From assembly GCA_019633425.1 (NCBI GenBank), contig WSUB01000113.1, forward strand, positions 62,001 through 126,000: DNA of 64,000 bases, written 5' to 3'. Each line of letters starts with the position of its first letter. Within the stretch, counting starts at the first letter, position 1. The stretch comes from Tulasnella sp. 424. Taxonomy: Eukaryota > Basidiomycota > Agaricomycetes > Cantharellales > Tulasnellaceae. This document shows, piece by piece, positions 9,801 through 21,455 of this stretch. Position numbers and translations under genes: made by a program. The notes under the pieces were generated by a model. It did not search any database. It had not been told where the DNA came from and saw nothing but the letters and a program-made list of their open reading frames with translations.

Positions 9801-12210
9801 AATGCGCGGAGGGAGAAGGCGCTCGAAGACCCGGCGCAGCGGCGAGTAGCTTAGCGGGGTTGTGCACTGAACGAAGGAGCTGTTCGATTAATTTGTCCTT
9901 CTCGCGAAGCATGTTCAGGAGTTGTTCGCGTTTACTTTTGGGAGGTGGGGTCAGCACGGGGCGCCCGACCACAAGGCCGTTACGAAACTTACTTGCTCGG
10001 CTGCCGTTGCTTCCTCCCTTCCACAACGCACTCCTTGTTCCCGTCGCGGCAACGCTTGCACCTCGTGGACATGTCGGATTCGAACTCGCATCTCATCTAA
10101 GGCACAAACCGTCAATACAAACCCGGCGGGAGCACACTTCCGGGTTTCGAAGTCTCACCTTCAACCTCTTGCAGTTCTTGCAAGCACCAGGTCTATGGAA
10201 CGCGGAAAAGACCCCATGATTAGCATTCAGGTTCGGGAAACAGATGACGAAAGCCAAGGGCGGAAAAGTGCCAGGGGCAAATAGCGGAAATGGCTGATGG
10301 AACCATTGAACCGCCTAAGTCCGAAGCGGGTCCCCCTCCGGCACTTCCAAAGTCCCGATCTCCAGAAAAACGAAAAATTTCGAAAGAAGCTTCGAATCCC
10401 TAGCGCTTCGCGCAAATCAAGTGACAAGAAAGAGGTAAAAAGAGAATCGCAGCCGGTGGGAAACCAGGCAGAGGCAATCTCGAGAACCGGAGCTTCTGAA
10501 ACTCCGTTCTTCTAGTGCCCCAAGCCCCTACTCTGGACCGCTCAAGGCTGGGCACGCGCCCAACACGCAGCAGAGCAACGAAAAAAGTAGAAAACTGATA
10601 AACCACTCACAATCTCGCCATCCCAGGAGGGATTGCATTCTTCCTTCCCGTCTTTGCCCCTTTGCCTCCCTTGCCTCCCCTCCCTCCTTTACTGTTGCCT
10701 GGCTGAGGTCGCCCGACGTCATCGTCCCCGTCACTATCTCCATCGCTGTCGGAGCTTTCCTCGTAACTATCGATGGTGCCGAAAGCTGCTGGGTCGAATC
10801 GCACTCCAGGGAGCAACGCAGCGACGCCAGCCGAGACTGATTGAGGAACCGATTGCGATGGAATTTGAGATGACGAGGTACGTTGAGGTTTCTGGAAGGT
10901 TGGGACCGAAAGGCTATCCGTATGCGAGTGCCGTGGCCGTTTCTTTGGGTTGCTGTGAGATGAAGACGGTGGCGCAAATGTCGTCGAGGTGTTCGACGGT
11001 ACGGCAGATGTTTGGACCGCCCCTGCAATAGAGCTTTGCCCGTTGGTTCCCATGTAGGGATTTGGACCTGGGAGAGCGTAGTTCCCCGAGCCAGCTGATC
11101 CCGCGGAACGAGAAGAGAAGCCCGAACCGCCGCCGCCAGTTGGGCGAAGACCGCCCGCCGAGTTGGGCGGTACGTCAGCCTGAACACCCGTCATAGTCGT
11201 ACTAATCGAGTTCATTCTCTGCTGGACTCTCTGACTCCCAGCTATCTTTCGTCCATCTGTCGACGGTTGCGGAGGTATATATCGCACCACTGACTTTTGA
11301 TCAGGAGAGGAGAACAAGATTGGCTGCTGGGAGATGGAACCCCTAGTGCCATTATCGTATATTTGAGTTGGAGAGGAGTAGTAGGTTGAATCGGGGCTGG
11401 TGGTTTGTTGATTTTGTGGAGAGGTATGGATGCTGAAATGCGAACCGTCTTGTCCAAGCGGTGGCGGCGAGGGAAAATGGTCTGTCGACTGGCCATAAGG
11501 AGACGATTGCTGTTGGGATTGGATCGGGTGGTACGGAGATGATCCAGAGCCATTTGGAGGCGACTGTGTGAGTTGGGCTAGATTCATCGCTTGAGGATAT
11601 TGACCATCTATGCAGTGGTTTTAGCGACTCTGATTGCAGCCTGAACCAAGGACAAAGCACGATTACCGCTCACCATTTGAGGACGGGAAGGGTCCGGACA
11701 TCGAGTCCATGGAGGTGTTCGCGGCATCGTTTGGGAGACCGGAGTACGTCGAGTCTGTGTGTGTGGCATCCTTCCAGCCTTCGTAACCAGTTCGGGGAGA
11801 GACCGAATGTCGCGTAATGGTCGACTGCTGCTCCGGACTGGCGTAACGCTGATCATATCCCTGTCCTGCATAGCCGGGCGATCCGTAGACGTTTCCCCCC
11901 GCTGGCGGTTGGAAATAGGGCGCGCTGGGATTGGAGTTTAGTGCACCACCGGTGGGCGGTTGAGGATAACCACCTCTGGAATAGAATACAGCTTGGATGT
12001 CGTTATAGTCGTTGGGTATGTAGCTCGGGCTTGGGCCGATCATGTTGTTCGTAGTGGTGGGTGGAGTTGTAATGTGGCCTGAAGCGGCTCTTTGACCGGG
12101 AGCGACTGCAAGTTCGAAAGATGTGAAGCAAGCAGCAGGGATGAGCGTCCGGCAGCCGATCGAGCTTAAAGACAGAGAGACTCACCGGTATAACGGACTG
12201 TCCGATCCAT
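6888..12210 (-). CDS. Zn2Cys6 fungal transcription factor, 13 exons, about 1411 aa
   Basis: Nuclear DNA-binding regulator. Exons, 5' to 3': 12210-12186, 12105-11674, 11607-10611, 10192-10159, 10096-9993, 9934-9138, 9080-8341, 8277-8178, 8114-8078, 8023-7927, 7868-7743, 7691-7122, 7064-6888; all phases close. Residues 1-484 are Ser/Pro/Gln/Gly-rich with a basic-acidic stretch. The binuclear zinc cluster is at residues 489-519, with six cysteines (489, 492, 499, 509, 512, 519) spaced CX2CX6CX9CX2CX6C and split by an intron. A short coiled coil follows (KREQLLNMLREKDKLIEQLL). Residues of about 800-1130 resemble the fungal-specific transcription factor domain (FGRSPFLFTVICAVASRYY, VNYSRLVMFSFGFQQAFQRG). 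The tail is low complexity. The intron before the zinc cluster is 418 nt against 50-67 nt for most others, so I cannot exclude an alternative start or two gene products. Targets unknown. Confidence 0.87.
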
Positions 12211-12794
12211 TTCTCTAATATGCTTTGGCAGTGCTTTCCCTTCCGAAATGCTTTCCACGTCGTGTCTGTTGTTCGCTGGTAGCTCCGGCGACAGCAAAGC
12301 CCCGATGGCACAAGGGTTAAGTGTCGGGCTGTCCTCTTGCCTCTTGGAGCTTGTGTGCCTCGTGTTCGCGGTCTTATCTCAGCCCCCGGCCCCCGCTGAT
12401 TTCCCAGAGCTCGAATCTCGCTAAGCCTGGCGCGGCAACCTGGCTAAGACGAGAACGGAGAGTAAGCCGCAAAACGCGACGACGATGAGCTTGATGCGTT
12501 GCAAGAGGGTCGAGCGGTCGAGATCACAACAATTCCCGAACCGTGGGATTACCACCAAGGCCCTCACTTGTCTCGTCGCTCAGCGGAACCATCCAAATAC
12601 AGAAAACGCCAAGTTTCGGTATTTTAGAATCGTATAGAACATCGACGACAAACAGGGAGAGAACCATATAGCACATGAGAATCGTAAAAAGGAGAAAAAC
12701 CAAAGCCGCGGTGGGAAGGATAAAACTATTGGTGGGGGGCAGTAAAATCAACCGAGAAGAGAAGCCTGAGAGTAATTATAGTTGCGGGTCGTAA
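12211..12794. other. Spacer between transcription factor and kinase genes
   Basis: 584 bp holding the presumed promoter of the transcription factor (start at 12210, minus strand) and the 3' untranslated region of the kinase gene. No further gene recognised. Confidence 0.5.
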
Positions 12795-15700
12795 TCATAG
12801 TTTGAGTTCAGTCAAGACTCGCCGAGCCAACATCTGGTATTGCCATCCATCACCACCAGAGCGACGGAACTGAATGCCATGCAGTGGGAGGAAAGGAACC
12901 TGGAGAAACCCCTCGTTATTCACACGAACCCGTACCAATTAGACAAAAAATAGGCATACCTTGACAATGTTGATGTCAAATCGAACACATAGATCGTGAG
13001 CTGCCGTGTTTTCAAACAAATCAACTTCGCCATCACCGGGGATCGACGTCTTCTGAGCCAGTGTGCGTTGCGGAGCTGAAGAGGATCCTTCGGAAGCGTC
13101 GCGGGGTATCAGGGGCAGGTGCTTCGCCTTGATCGTGCTGTCGTCGACCCGGGATTCAGTCTGACGAGGAGTCGTCTCGGCCTTGGGCGTATCGGAGGAT
13201 TCAGCGTTTTGCTCGCCAGCAGCCGATCCGGTCCGTGCGTGCCGTGAAGCAGCAGCGGTGGCGGGGTGTTCACCCAATGAAACAACCTCAGACAGGGCGT
13301 CTTTCGTGCCAGTCGGAGTGATGCCCTCCTCGGCTTCGGCTTTCCCTTTTCGTTCAGCAGACGGTTCGACAGGGGTCGGTACCGTTATATGAATGAATGA
13401 GGACGAGGATTTGCTCCTACCTGAAGCCGAGGGTGTAATGCTAGATGGGCGGCGCGGGAGTTCCTTTTCACGGTTGCCAGAGACTGTGCCTTCCTGTTGT
13501 GAGGCCTCACGATCCTTGCCCTTGCGAACGAACGACAACTTGGAAGTTTTACGGACAATGGTTCGCTTCCCATCTGGATTCCCTTCCCTTGCCGCAGCGG
13601 CAGCGTTGGCGGAAAGCGACGACAGATCGATACTGGGAGCGTGGATGCATTCGAAGCCTCCCTTCACCTCACGGTATTGGACCTGCATCCGGTCGAGCAC
13701 CTTGCGGATGTCAGACTTGATGACAGTCGGGGACTTGCTAGTGGTTGTGGCGACGCTACTTGAAAGGGTAAAGTTAGATCTGTCAGGTAAACTCCAGTTG
13801 CATTATGGAATACGGACCTGAAGAGTCCCTTGAGATACACCGGCTTGATATCGGCACTGCTATCTTTGCCGCTGTCAGACGTCTCTCCTGGGCGTTCATC
13901 ATCCCCGTCGCTGGTTCGAGCGTCCCCGCCGCTGATCGTAGACGCAGGGACGGTGGCTCTGGACCTCACGACGCCAAGTTCAGTATCGTCACCAATGTTG
14001 AAGGTCTGAGTTTCGGGTCCCGCAGTCATGGGAACCGCATGGGTAACCGTTCCACCAGCTGTTCTTGGCCTGTTATCTTTCCGATTCCACTGAGAACCCA
14101 ACATCCTTCCCATGCTCCCAGAGCTTCCTCGGCGATCATGAGCCTTTGGCCGACTTTGCGTCTTGGGTTCGAGGACTGTATGGGCTCGTCGATGGAGATT
14201 GTTGACAGCGACGCTGTCCTGTGGGGAGTCTTTGGTCGAACCGGGGGCAGTAGCGGTCGGCGTGGTGTCAGGATCACTTTCCTTCGCAAATGGAGCGTCC
14301 TTGGGCGGAGGTGGGGGTGAACTAGATTTATCTTCCTCGGCAATCCGCTCCATGCTTGGCTCTCGGATGCTGTCGGCCTTGAGAGGCGGACCAAGATTGA
14401 CGTCCTTGTCGGCAACCTTTTCCTTTTCGCCCTCGGCAGCGGTATCCTCTTCTTTCACGGCCTTCTTCTCATCCATGCTCTGTCGAGGGCTCGTGCCACC
14501 AGTCGTGCTGAGGACTTGGACACTTCCGCGTCTACGTTCCTTGGGATTGAGTAGGCTCGTGAACTTTCGGGCAATGGTCGAAGTTGGGCCCGTGGTATAT
14601 CCCCGTCCATCCTTCTCGTCGTCCGCCTCAGAGCCCTCCTTGCCCATTGCGGCCGGTGCAGGACGAGTAACATCGACTGAAGCTCGACCAGGAGACTGAT
14701 TCTGCAAGACATAGAACAAGGCATCAGAATGAGTAATCATGCTGATCAAACTGCGGATGGTTCCTGAAAATAGAAGACTTACGTTAGGCCGGTCGTGGCC
14801 TCCACCAAAGTTTGCAGCCCAGCTCTTCAACACACTAGGGCGCTGATTCAGACTATGGCTTCGACGGTGCGTGGTCTTTGGAGGTGCACGAGGCAGGGCG
14901 GATGGGGGAGCAGAAGCCGAAGGTGACATGGAACCATTCGCATCAGGAGCTCCATCACGGTCATCCACGACGGCACGTGGCCTTGGCTGAATACCCAAGC
15001 CGGCTTGAGTGTGGGCAGCCTTGGTTGGACTGATGGGGCTAGCAGGAACGTCGTATTGTCGGCCGGTATAGTGAGATGATTCGGGTGCAGGGAGTCTGGG
15101 AAGGGGCATGCTATAATCGGCCTTGCCTTTAGCAGCAGCCTGAGGAGGCTTGACGCTCTGGGATTGGCCCTTAGGATCATACGTATTGGAACGTCTAGGA
15201 GGTGACTCGAGGTTGACGGGAGGGCCTGCAGCGGGCGGTGGGGGGGTAGATGGATGGGGTGGAGTCTTGGACGCGAGCGGGGTTGGCGCACGCTCAGGAT
15301 CGACAGCCTTGTTCACAACCGTACCGCTTCCAACCTTTGTCTTATCGGGTAAGCCAGCATCGATGCCTATAGCACCGGCCGATGGATCACTTACGCCCAA
15401 AAGACTGAGTTGGCTCGACGCAAACATGCCAGGTCCATAAACCTTCTCCCGCTCCATCTTCTCTCGCACAAGGAAGTAGATCGAGAGCAGAGGATGGTAA
15501 CCCTGCGTCGGGTCGGGGTACTCCTTCCCATACGCGTCGACGAAACCGGATCCAGAATATGGAAGGGTCCCGGAGGAGTTGGAGTGTGACGGGCGTGACG
15601 GACTGCCGATAGAACCCGGAACCATCCCGTTGGACGGTGGCGACGATCCCGGAGAGAAGAGCTTCTTCCTGTAGTAGTCGAAGCCCGAAAAGCGCTTGGA

Positions 15701-17543
15701 CTTTTTGCCCGGCGATGCAGTCTTGTCCGCCTCCCGGTTGAAGCTCTCCGCAGACGCGAGGGTGGTACCCGAAGCAGCAGTTCCGGTTTCGTACGAAATC
15801 TCCCCATTGGTCCAAGTCCGCGCAGAGCTCGGCCCACCACGCAATGCATCTCGTCTCCGCTCCCAGGCCTCCACGGCTTTACGATAGTTTTCGCTTTCCA
15901 GAATCTCGAGCAGCTTCGCTTCGATGGCGATATCCGAGCCGAACTCGAAACCGGTCATGCCGCGAACAACCTCCTTGTCCAAAGGCGAAGGCGTATTCGG
16001 GGGTTGGTTGGGGTATATAGGACGAAGCGGTTCGCGTTGGATAACATGGGCTGAGGGGGAGCCGTTGAAATTCCGGAGCATCCATGGGTGGTTGAGGACC
16101 TCTTGAAGGGTTGCCCGGGCCGCAGGATTCGTTACGAGCATTCGGGATAGCAAGTGCTTGCATTCTGAGGTGGAGTAATTAGCCTTCGTACCAGTGGGGA
16201 TCAAGATACTCCCGACACACCTGCACTGAGCCACGCGGGGTACTCCACTTGTCCCCTCTTGATCTTTGCGTGCAAAGCCGGCATGCTTTGATCGTCGAAG
16301 GGAACTTTGCCACAAACCAACACATAAAGGACAACGCCAAAGCTCCAGACATCGACTTCGGGACCGGTGTAAACGCGGGCGTTCAGGAGTTCAGGGGCGG
16401 CGAAATAGAGGGACCCGCAAAATGTTGAGAGATGGCTGTTTGGGTTCCACAAGTTCGAAAGACCAAAGTCGATGATTTTGATGTTGCCGGTTTGCGATAT
16501 CAGGATATTCTCGATTTTGAGATCTACAGAGGGTGTGAGGGTGGGCTTAGATGGGGCGGGGGCAGTGGCGGCTTACCCCGATGAACGACGTTGTTCTTGT
16601 GGCAGTACTCCAGCGCACTCCCGATTTGACGGGCAAACTTTCTCGCGACCCTCTCACGGAGACGACCATGGCTGATGATGTAGTCCAGCATTTGACCGCC
16701 ACTGACATACTCGAAAACCATGTAGTAGTGATGCTGATGCACGATCATCTCTCGCATGCCACAAATGTACGGGTGGTGGAGGAGCATGCATAGTGCGGCT
16801 TCACGGATCGTCCTGATCTCCTTCGAATGATCTTTGGATGCCTGCTTAGCCACGAACGATGGCGACTGCTGCGAGTTTCCAGCCAGTTGAGCGGAGTTGG
16901 CCCTGGGTACGATCTTGATTGCGAGCTAAGAGGCCGTGTAGCGTAATCCCCTCAGTATGCCGTCCAAACTGAAATCTGAGGAGCTTAAAGACTCACCTTT
17001 TCGCCAGTGACATTATGCTGAGCAAGCTTAACTTTTCCCATACTACCAGCCCCGAGGGTTTTTCCCAAAGTATAATCACCCAGGATGCGTGTGCCCCGAC
17101 TGCTTCGTCCGGCGGTACCATTTCGGGAGGAGGCAGCGTCTGCGGTTCGTTGGTCTGCAGTAGTTGATGGGCCGTCATGAGTTCCATTCGTAGCTGGCAC
17201 GACTACTGGTGGTATGGATTGAGGGGGCATCGAAACTGGCCTGGGACGAGAGGCGGTTGAAGGCTGCAAACGTCGACGGTCTGTGACGATCGGAGGGGTT
17301 TCGTCGTCCTGAGTCTGAATTCGTTGGTCCGGCTCTCTTGATGAGGGTGGGTGTACAGTGAGGTCGAACTCGTGGCCTGTTATCATACCACCATGCGAAG
17401 GCGTTGTCTGCGGAAGGGAGGTGAGGTCAGCTCTCTCCCAACACCACCGCATCGAGTTTTTTCTGCAGCGATCGCACCTGGCCTGGCGGAACTCCTTGTG
17501 CTGCATTAGGGTATGATGATGGTGATGCAGCCGCCGTAGCCAT
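12795..17543 (-). CDS. kin1: KIN1/KIN2 (MARK/PAR-1 family) Ser/Thr protein kinase, 1432 aa
   Basis: Exons: 17543-17478, 17407-16997, 16925-16577, 16523-16221, 16164-14783, 14701-13818, 13758-12960, 12899-12795; phases close to 1433 codons. The kinase domain begins at about residue 134 with [20 protein letters not shown]. Catalytic landmarks are Lys163 (LAIKIV), HRD at 274-276 (HRDLKIEN), Asp294 of DFGLSNL, and the PEL motif before EVDVWSFG. A long Ser/Pro-rich linker follows. The end is a KA1 domain ([20 protein letters not shown], then [20 protein letters not shown], ending LTELKL). The N-lobe start, activation segment and KA1 tail together identify fungal Kin1, which acts in polarity, septation and exocytosis at the cell cortex; that role is family knowledge. 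A pyrimidine-rich tract on the coding strand lies about 40 bp before the ATG. The intron at 14702-14782 is 81 nt and stop-free. Confidence 0.92.
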
Positions 17544-18873
17544 TTCAGCAGCCAACGCTGAGGCGAACAGCGAGATAACGTTGAGGGGGGAGGAGGTGGG
17601 TGTTGGAATACGGGCTGTATGTCGACGCTCGAGTGCTGAACAAACCGGGGGATCCAGCTGCCGTGCAAGCCCTGAAGCTTTTGCCTCAGGATCGTTATGC
17701 CGCGTTTACAGCGACCACCGGTTTGAAAAGACCACAAGTCGATGCTACAGGTCTGTTTTATTTTTGCATAACCAGTTTGATACAACTGAGACACTTGGCA
17801 CCCTCCTATGCACATTGGGTCCAGGGTTTCCACGACCATCGTCAGCCAGACAGGCGGCAGTCTTGTCGACATTCGGACACTAGGGGATCTCCGTAGGCCA
17901 GGTGGCTTTGTGCCATTGGCTTAGCGGACAGTCCCAAAACTCGTTCCAGGCTCGATTTCTTTCTTCCAGCGCAGAGCCCGGCCTAACCCCAACGATGAGC
18001 GAACCGGCTCTTGACACCTCAGCCCTCAACCCATGGAATTGTTGGTCTGTTTCCTAGGGGAGGACCTCTATGTCTGAGAGCTGGGTCTCTCCTCAGTCAG
18101 TCCACTCTTGGTACGTAATCACTGCACGCTAGGATCGAGCAACTCAAAGTAACTCGGATTTCTCAGGAACAAAGTCTAAAGCCTCTGAGATCCTCCAGCA
18201 AATCTCAATGACCACTTTCTCTGTTTGCATGCGCGATCATTCCCACTCCCCTTCCAGGACTGACGGCTAGGGACGATCCCATCTCTAATGCGGCCACGCT
18301 TCGGCTAGATGACGTCTAAGCAGACATAACTGCGCATGCTGCACTTGTACACAGAGCCACAAGCCACAGATACCGTGCTGTGCTCATCAAGTGTCTTGCT
18401 CAACGTTCTTCCGACTATCACTTCGCTTTTCTATGAGTTCCGTGAATTCGCTGAATGCCTTGCCGGTCCCCTGACAGTCCAATGCATAGAGACGCTGATA
18501 TCCCCACCAAATCCAGGTTCAAACCTGCAGAGATTTAAGAGACTGGACGCTCAGGTGGCAGTATTAGAGTTGCCGAGCTTCGGCGTCCCATTGAGCCCCC
18601 ACGGCCGTCGTGTAGGATAACCTCATGCCAATGGCCCACTAGCAAACCTAAAATCTATCTATCTTGGAATAAAATAATACCGAATGTCTTTGGTTATTTA
18701 AAAAACGCATTGCAGAGCTTTTTCGAACCGATCTTCAGCAACGCGCAGGCCGAGAATCCCGGTTTTCTCGGAGTAGAGGACGTTATCTCCGAGCGGAGCC
18801 TTCGTTTTGTTTTCATCCGACCTCAAAACGCACACTGCCCATTATCCAAGCCCATACATCGAAGCCAGACCCA
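17544..18873. other. 1.3-kb intergenic region between divergent KIN1 and FBX4
   Basis: Holds the KIN1 promoter (CT-rich tract on the minus strand at about 17582-17603) and the FBX4 upstream region. The last 150 bp resemble the region upstream of FBX6 (GAGGACGTTATCTCCGAGC occurs in both). No convincing gene; small frames here lack family features. Confidence 0.5.
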
Positions 18874-20557
18874 AGTACGTCTGGGATGTCTGTTGCCCTG
18901 AAGCGAGTCACCGAACTCTTTACTGACGCTTTCCGCTTTCACGAAGTGGAAAGAGTCCTTTCAACACCAGAGCTATTACTCGCAATTTTCTCCGTGGCTG
19001 ATGATGATGTCCTGCTGGCGGCGGCAACGGTCTGCCAAAAATGGTCACCATTAGCCCTGGACTGTCTTTGGAGAGACCTCAAATCGGTCGTTCCGCTTCT
19101 GGAACTGGTCTCCCCCTTGACTCGACAAAATCCCAATGGCAGCTTGAACTGGGTGCGTGAAGTCTTTTCACCGTTCAGTTCCCTTTTTTCACACAAAGTA
19201 TTCGTAGGAATTTCTACAATGTCCAAGCACCGCAGACTGGGAACGCTTTGATGCGTATGCAACTCGAATTCGCTCGATCGCATTCGACGATTGCTCCGAA
19301 TGGGCAGAAGATAGGAGCTGGGCAGTAACATTCAAGGTTATCGCCGAGTTCTCCCTCTATCACCCTCGCGGCGCATTTTTTCCGCCAAACGTTCGAAGAC
19401 TGCATTGGGGAGGTATACGCCCCGAGTCAGTGATAGCGGTTCTCCCTTTCATTTCCAGAACCACGGAACACTTGCACCTACGCCTGGGCGAAGACGTACC
19501 GGAGGAAACTGCAGAAAAGTTATTCCGCTGCATTACGCAAAAGCAGGCAAACCTCAAATCCTTTTCCTTGGATTCCATCTTTCCGCCACAGATCCTATCA
19601 AATTCCCTCGTTCGACTGATAACCAATTTCCGTCAGCTCGAATCTGTAGTCCTTCCGAGGCACTATCAGACACGAACCATCGTCGAGGCATTGGGGCACC
19701 TACCTCAACTCAAAAGGCTCGCAGTGAACTACGAGATGACCATGGGAAGTCCTCCTCATGGACAAGGACAAGCTCTCAACTTCTTACCTGGACGTTTCCT
19801 CGGCCTGAAAGAAGTAGAAATTGACGCCCCTGTCCCTAATATTACTCGCCTCCTCTCGGAGTTCCAACCCGCCGCCCAGCTCCAGCATCTCATCGTGTCA
19901 TGCGCCAAGCTCGACAAGACCAGCGACGCGTCCGACTTAGTCGCAACGATAGCTCAACGCTGTCCGGCACTTCAAACTCTTGCTTTCAACTTTTGTACGT
20001 GGTCCACACCTGCCAGGGAAGTCAACCTCACCTTCGGCACCTTCCGGCCTGTGCTTTCCTGCCGCAACCTTCACAGCTTTCGGATTGGCTTCGGTAAGCC
20101 TTTCAAAATGACGTTGCTCGACTTTCAAGAGATGGCCTTGGCATGGCCCAACCTCCGGGTTCTGGTCCTCTGCCCCGACCCACAGATTGGACAAAGCGAG
20201 GGCTTGTCGTGGAACATGCTTTCCACCATAGCCTCCCTGTTTCCTTATTTGGAGCGATTCTCCACTTACTTTTCCTCGACTAATGAGGTCAAGTTTGCAG
20301 GGGATATTCTTCCCCAGGAGGAGTTTCAGTTGTTGAAGAAACTAGATATCGGAGCATCGACTGTCCCGGCCGACAAAGTAGCACTAGGGTTCCTCATCGG
20401 AGCCTGTTGTCGGCTCCCCGTTTCCATATCCGATTCATCCGATTGGGAGAACAGAAGGAGATCGGAGGAAAATGTAAAGAAATGGCAGGAAGTCGAAAAT
20501 ATAGCACGAAGAGCGGCGCAGATGAAGCAGGAGATCCGGAAAAGTTGGCACCTTTGA
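18874..20557 (+). CDS. FBX4: F-box/LRR-like protein, about 518 aa, probable split ATG
   Basis: Model: A at 18874, intron 18875-18946 (GTACGT...CACGAAG), exon 2 at 18947-19152, intron 19153-19207, exon 3 at 19208-20557. Splicing makes the start codon A^TG and the protein begins MERVLSTPELLLAIFS, directly at the F-box (CQKWSPLALDCLWRDLKS). Exon 3 opens with DWERFDAYATRIRSI and carries LRR-like repeats (HLPQLKRLAVNYEM, LKEVEIDAP, WPNLRVLVLCPDP, LLKKLDIGAS). The C-terminal helix is RRAAQMKQEIRKSW. An ordinary ATG at 18886, inside the 72-nt intron, is also in frame if the intron is retained. FBX6 has ATA there, so I prefer the split start. Role: putative SCF adaptor. Confidence 0.8.
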
Positions 20558-21455
20558 GGAAATGTCGGCTATGATTAGACATTACACTGTACATCCTATT
20601 TTCTCCCTTTCTTTTCTATTTTTCTGTTTCTTTCCTTTGGTACTCCGTCCGTCGTCCCAGGTTGCTGCAATGACCAATTATCTTCCTTCGGATTTGTAGC
20701 AGTTTTCAGAATGATAGTCGCGCGTTTCCCAAGGTCCGAAATATTAATATCACCAAGTGGACACATTAGCTAGAAATATGCGAAACCCCGCTTCTGAGCC
20801 TATTCTCCAGGGCGTGACGGCGTCCTTTTCGCTGCTACTGCCGGGAAAAACACTCGCTAGCCATCAAAACGCGGTTCTGCGGCACGCCACCACGCACGGC
20901 GTCTCTAATACTGAATCTCCGGGGCGTGACGCTGAGATCATGGCCTTATGTGGATCTCATAATTTGTGACCCGGCGGGGTAAGGCGCGGTTGATCGTGCC
21001 CGCGGTACAATATCTCTTGGAGCCGATGTCGCATATTGAGGTTTGTCACGCCTTAGAGAATTATTATTAAATGTAGATCCTCGATTTTCGAAAGCTTAGA
21101 CTTCATACTGCGTGTGCTACACTGCACATCCCACAGGACAAAGGACCCTCAGAGAATCCAGAAGACTGGGCATTTAAGAAGTTTTAAGTACCTCACGTCC
21201 TTGGGTTTGAACCTAATATCATGATGCAGTTTAATTCAAGACACAATATGGACGATATCGTGCTTTTCCGTTCGATCAAGGAATTTAGCCTAAATCGGAC
21301 CGTGGGAAGGATCGACTAACTCACACAAAACCCGCCCCTTCCGCTATCCAGTCAGTAAAGACTTTCCTCACCATTGCTGAAGAGGGACCGGCTACAAACT
21401 GCGTCGCACAGCGATAATTTACCTCAAGCCAAGAGCCCTAACCGAGCCTTCTGCA
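20558..21455. other. Spacer FBX4-FBX5 with about 620 bp extra
   Basis: Compared with the equivalent FBX6-FBX7 spacer (25101-25344), similarity holds at both ends but about 620 bp (roughly 20697-21318) is present only here. I find no terminal repeats or coding frame in the extra piece. It does contain two similar motifs around GGGCGTGACG (about 20811 and 20923). Confidence 0.5.

Noticed and set aside
18886..18946. ATG at 18886 as the FBX4 start
   Set aside because: Possible if the first intron is retained, but the sister FBX6 has ATA at this position and the clade pattern favours the spliced A^TG start. Kept only as an alternative.
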